Below, piece by piece: positions 54,680-56,836 of a stretch of DNA of 56,836 nt (positions within the stretch are counted from its first letter, which is position 1; every line of letters begins with the position of its first letter). The position numbers and the translations under genes were made by a program. A model generated the notes under the pieces. It had not been told where the DNA came from and ran no database searches. It saw only the letters and a program-made list of their open reading frames with translations. Source of the DNA: Hymenobacter glacialis (GTDB taxonomy: Bacteria > Bacteroidota > Bacteroidia > Cytophagales > Hymenobacteraceae); the NCBI RefSeq assembly GCF_001816165.1, contig NZ_MDZC01000051.1:1-56836 (forward strand). The letters run 5' to 3'.

Positions 54680-54752
54680 GGCCCCGTTTGGATTCGAACC
54701 AAAGACCGACTACTTAGAAGGTAGTTGCTCTATCCAACTGAGCTACGGGGTC
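54679..54752 (-). tRNA. tRNA-Arg (anticodon UCU)
   Basis: 74 bases, cloverleaf with anticodon TCT in the loop CTTCTAA and T-loop GGTTCGAATCC. No CCA encoded. The acceptor stem reads GACCCCG against CGGGGCC, so pair 2-71 is A against C, a mismatch. Last of three tRNAs in transcription order. Confidence 0.92.
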
Positions 54753-54772
54753 GAAACCGGGGCAATCAAATG

Positions 54773-54846
54773 TCGGGGTGGCAGGATTCGAACCTACGAC
54801 CTCCTGGTCCCAAACCAGGCGCGATACCGGGCTACGCTACACCCCG
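54773..54846 (-). tRNA. tRNA-Pro (anticodon UGG)
   Basis: 74 bases with acceptor stem CGGGGTG/CACCCCG, anticodon TGG in the loop of CCTGGTTTGGGACCAGG, and GGTTCGAATCC T-loop. No CCA encoded. Confidence 0.95.
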
Positions 54847-54926
54847 AGAAAAAAATAATGCTGAGTCTTGGCGACGACCTATTGGGTGGAGCCCCAACGG
54901 GAAGCTTTCGCAACCCAACATTATAG

Positions 54927-55013
54927 TGGAGAGGGGGGATTCGAACCCCCGGTAACCTTTAGAGCTACGGCAGTTTAGCAAACTACTGGTTTCAGCCACT
55001 CACCCACCTCTCC
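54927..55013 (-). tRNA. tRNA-Ser (anticodon GCU)
   Basis: 87 bases with a long variable arm as in class II tRNAs, acceptor GGAGAGG/CCTCTCC, anticodon GCT. First of the cluster in transcription order. Confidence 0.95.
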
Positions 55014-55170
55014 AGGTTGGTTTCGCTTCCGTCCGAAGCGGGTACAAATGTACGGGCAGGAATCAGAAAACCACACTTTGAGCGAAAAATTTATTTTTAA
55101 GCACCAATAATTCTGAGCAACCGGCGCGGCGGTGGCTTCTTTGCACTTTGCTTTCTGCTTGTTCTGCAAT

Positions 55171-56151
55171 TTGATAACCTGGGCTTATCCTACTTTTTTG
55201 GCTGCCGCCCTTGCGCTGGCTATTTTCCTGGTGCTGTTGCTGGTGCTCTGGCGCCGGGCCGGCCGGCTGGCCCGGGCGCTGGGCACCCGGCCCCGGCACC
55301 GCGGCTGGAAAGCGGCCCTGCGCCTCTTGATGGGGGCCTCGCTGCTGGCGGCGGCGCTGGGCCCGGCCATGGGCGTGAGCCAGCAGCCGGTGCGCACCGC
55401 GGGCAAAGACGTGTGGCTGCTGGTGGACGTGTCGCGCTCCATGGACGCCCCGGATGTGGCCCCTACCCGACTGCTGCGCGCGCAGGCCGAGTTGCAGGAG
55501 CTGGTGGCGCAGTTCCCGGCCGACCGGCTGGGGCTGGTGATATTTGGGGCTGAGGCGGTGGTGCAGTGCCCGCTCACCTACGACCAGGAAGCAGTGCAGG
55601 TGTTTATCAGCACGCTGCGCACCAACCTGCTGCCCCGCGGGCCCACCACCCTGCGGGCCCCGTTGGAGTTGGTATTGAGCCGCCTGGCTCCCGCTTCTAC
55701 TGCCAGCACTGGCGCATTGCCACGTGCGACGGCGGTGATACTGGTGAGCGACGGGGAAGATTTTGGCGAGAACCTCGAACAGCCGCTTCGGGAAATAGCC
55801 CGCAGCGGGGCGCGGGTGTACACGGTGGGCGTGGGCACGAGCGGAGGCGCTACAATCCCGGCTGCGGCGGGCGGCTTTGTGAAAGACGCCAAGGGACAAG
55901 TGGTGCGAAGCCGCCTGCAGGAAGCGCCGCTGTTGCAGCTCGCCGCTCAAACCGGCGGGCTGTACGCGGAGCTAAACAACGAGCAGAACGGTTTTAGCAC
56001 CGTACTCCGGTCGTTGAGCACCATGCAGGGCACCACGGAGCAGGTGCGCACGGTGGCCGTGGCCGACAACCGCTACCGCTACCCACTGGCGGCGGCCGTG
56101 CTGCTGCTGGTGCTCGACATTGTGCTCACCGTCACCATCATTCGCCCATGA
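55171..56151 (+). CDS. batB: VWA-domain membrane protein BatB-like
   Basis: 326 residues if it starts at TTG 55171 (reading LITWAYPTFLA, the family start); a GTG at 55132 would add 13 residues. Two N-terminal membrane helices (about 4-28 and 50-72) come before a VWA domain whose MIDAS metal site is LLVDVSRSMDAP; VILVSDGEDFG follows. A C-terminal helix ends the chain (LAAAVLLLVLDIVLTVTII). The VWA domain faces the periplasm. Such proteins belong to the Bat operon linked to aerotolerance in Bacteroides. The stop overlaps the next ATG (ATGA). Confidence 0.88.
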   Translation: MITWAYPTFLAAALALAIFLVLLLVLWRRAGRLARALGTRPRHRGWKAALRLLMGASLLAAALGPAMGVSQQPVRTAGKDVWLLVDVSRSMDAPDVAPTRLLRAQAELQELVAQFPADRLGLVIFGAEAVVQCPLTYDQEAVQVFISTLRTNLLPRGPTTLRAPLELVLSRLAPASTASTGALPRATAVILVSDGEDFGENLEQPLREIARSGARVYTVGVGTSGGATIPAAAGGFVKDAKGQVVRSRLQEAPLLQLAAQTGGLYAELNNEQNGFSTVLRSLSTMQGTTEQVRTVAVADNRYRYPLAAAVLLLVLDIVLTVTIIRP

Positions 56152-56836
56152 AATACCTGGTGCTCCTGGTTCTAGCTTTTTGGACTCCCACGTGGCAGTT
56201 GCTGACCTGGGCCCGCGACCGGAACGTGGCCGTGGCAGAAGGCAACGCGGCCTATACCCGTGGAGAGGCGGCGCTGGCGGCCACGTCGTTTAAAACAGCC
56301 TTGGCAGTGCGGGCCATTCGTAAGCCCGACCCGCGTTTGGTGCTGAATCTGGCCCATGCCCAAACCCGGGCCGGGCAGGTGGCCGCGGCGCAGGCCAGCT
56401 ATGCCCAGCTGCTGGTGGCAGGCCCAAAAGGCCTGGGCAGCGTGGCGCGGCAGCAACTGGCAGTGCAGGCCGCTCAAAAAGGCGAAATTGCCCAGTCTCT
56501 GGCTTTGCTGCGGCAGGCATTGCTGCTTGACCCTGGCAACAGCGGAGCCCGCTACAACTACGAGGTACTGAGTGAGTACCTGGCCAGGCGGCCCAATGCG
56601 CCCAAGATTGCGGAGCCGCAGCATGCCCCACCGGCCGGGGCACCAACGCCTTCGCCGGAAAAAGAAGAAAACGGCGCCGAGAAAAACCAGCCCGCTGAAA
56701 AAGAGGGCACCACCCGCAAGGGGGAGATAAACGAGCAAAACCCTGCTCCTACGGCACCCAACACGCCCCCCGAACGCCGGCCCGACCCTGCTGGCCCCGC
56801 CAGATGGCCCGCCGCCCGCGGCCCGGCGGGCCAGGG
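56148..56836 (+). CDS. batC: TPR protein BatC-like (truncated by window edge)
   Basis: At least 229 residues; it runs off the window. A signal or anchor (MKYLVLLVLAFWTPTWQ) is followed by TPR-like helices: GNAAYTRGEAALAATSFKTA, VLNLAHAQTRAGQVAAAQ and SLALLRQALLLDPGNSGARYNY. A Pro/Glu/Lys-rich part follows from about residue 150. It is coupled to batB by the ATGA overlap. BatC of Bacteroides is a TPR protein in the same order, which supports the call. Confidence 0.82.
   Translation, partial: MKYLVLLVLAFWTPTWQLLTWARDRNVAVAEGNAAYTRGEAALAATSFKTALAVRAIRKPDPRLVLNLAHAQTRAGQVAAAQASYAQLLVAGPKGLGSVARQQLAVQAAQKGEIAQSLALLRQALLLDPGNSGARYNYEVLSEYLARRPNAPKIAEPQHAPPAGAPTPSPEKEENGAEKNQPAEKEGTTRKGEINEQNPAPTAPNTPPERRPDPAGPARWPAARGPAGQ

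Overview
The window looks like a chromosomal segment of a high-GC Bacteroidota of the Cytophagales type, most likely Hymenobacter or a close relative. The evidence is the TAnnTTTG promoter motif upstream of many genes, type IX secretion parts (PorT, a PorE-like OmpA protein, a cargo protein with a C-terminal sorting domain), Bacteroidota-only families (DUF4290, DUF5606, DUF4846, DUF3109), an exclusively menaquinone-type UbiE neighbourhood and BatB/BatC. Most genes are core housekeeping. I see no prophage, insertion sequence, CRISPR array or rRNA operon.

Layout. 1-9.7 kb: the N-terminal part of ftsK (cut by the window edge), xerD, a palindromic repeat, aroQ, a class V aminotransferase, rnhA, a TrmN6-type methyltransferase, a saccharopine dehydrogenase-like protein divergent from cytidine deaminase, a small esterase and an SDR. 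9.7-14 kb: a minus-strand run of PorE-like OmpA protein, ubiE and porT that ties envelope and type IX secretion together. 14-24 kb: the GTPase YsxC, a periplasmic TonB-domain protein, a frameshifted DUF5606 gene, fbp, aspartokinase, enoyl-CoA hydratase, peroxiredoxin, Kdo transferase, rsgA, a fasciclin lipoprotein, a cyclophilin and a second palindromic repeat. 24-30 kb: DUF3109 divergent from a UvrD/PcrA helicase, DUF4290, a third palindromic repeat, murA (with Asp in place of the catalytic Cys), a small membrane protein and an agmatinase-family enzyme.

30.6-38.5 kb is the most distinctive block: one minus-strand chemosensory operon coding for a 1478-residue soluble receptor with ten tandem 92-residue HAMP units, then CheW, CheY, CheA and CheC. 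It has no CheR or CheB, and no flagellar genes are nearby. 38.8-43 kb: topA with a histone H1-like tail, a DUF4846 gene interrupted by one amber codon, and a sirtuin. 43.1-46.8 kb: a 1247-residue predicted outer-membrane protein that joins a calcineurin-like phosphoesterase, a middle region with kinase-like active-site motifs, and an Omp85-type barrel. 46.9-52.6 kb: ppx and ppk1 facing each other across a shared terminator (polyphosphate turnover), then gyrB. 52.8-56.8 kb: a secreted beta-propeller protein with a type IX sorting tail, a tRNA-Ser/Pro/Arg cluster, and the start of a Bat operon (VWA protein then a TPR protein).

Cross-cutting observations. Three intergenic palindromes share the same arms, but a variable block differs between copies and is matched in the opposite arm. 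Several genes have the TAnnTTTG box only 3-6 bases from the start codon, which predicts leaderless mRNAs. Two conserved Bacteroidota genes are broken by single-base lesions. All calls are made by reading the sequence; no database search was run.
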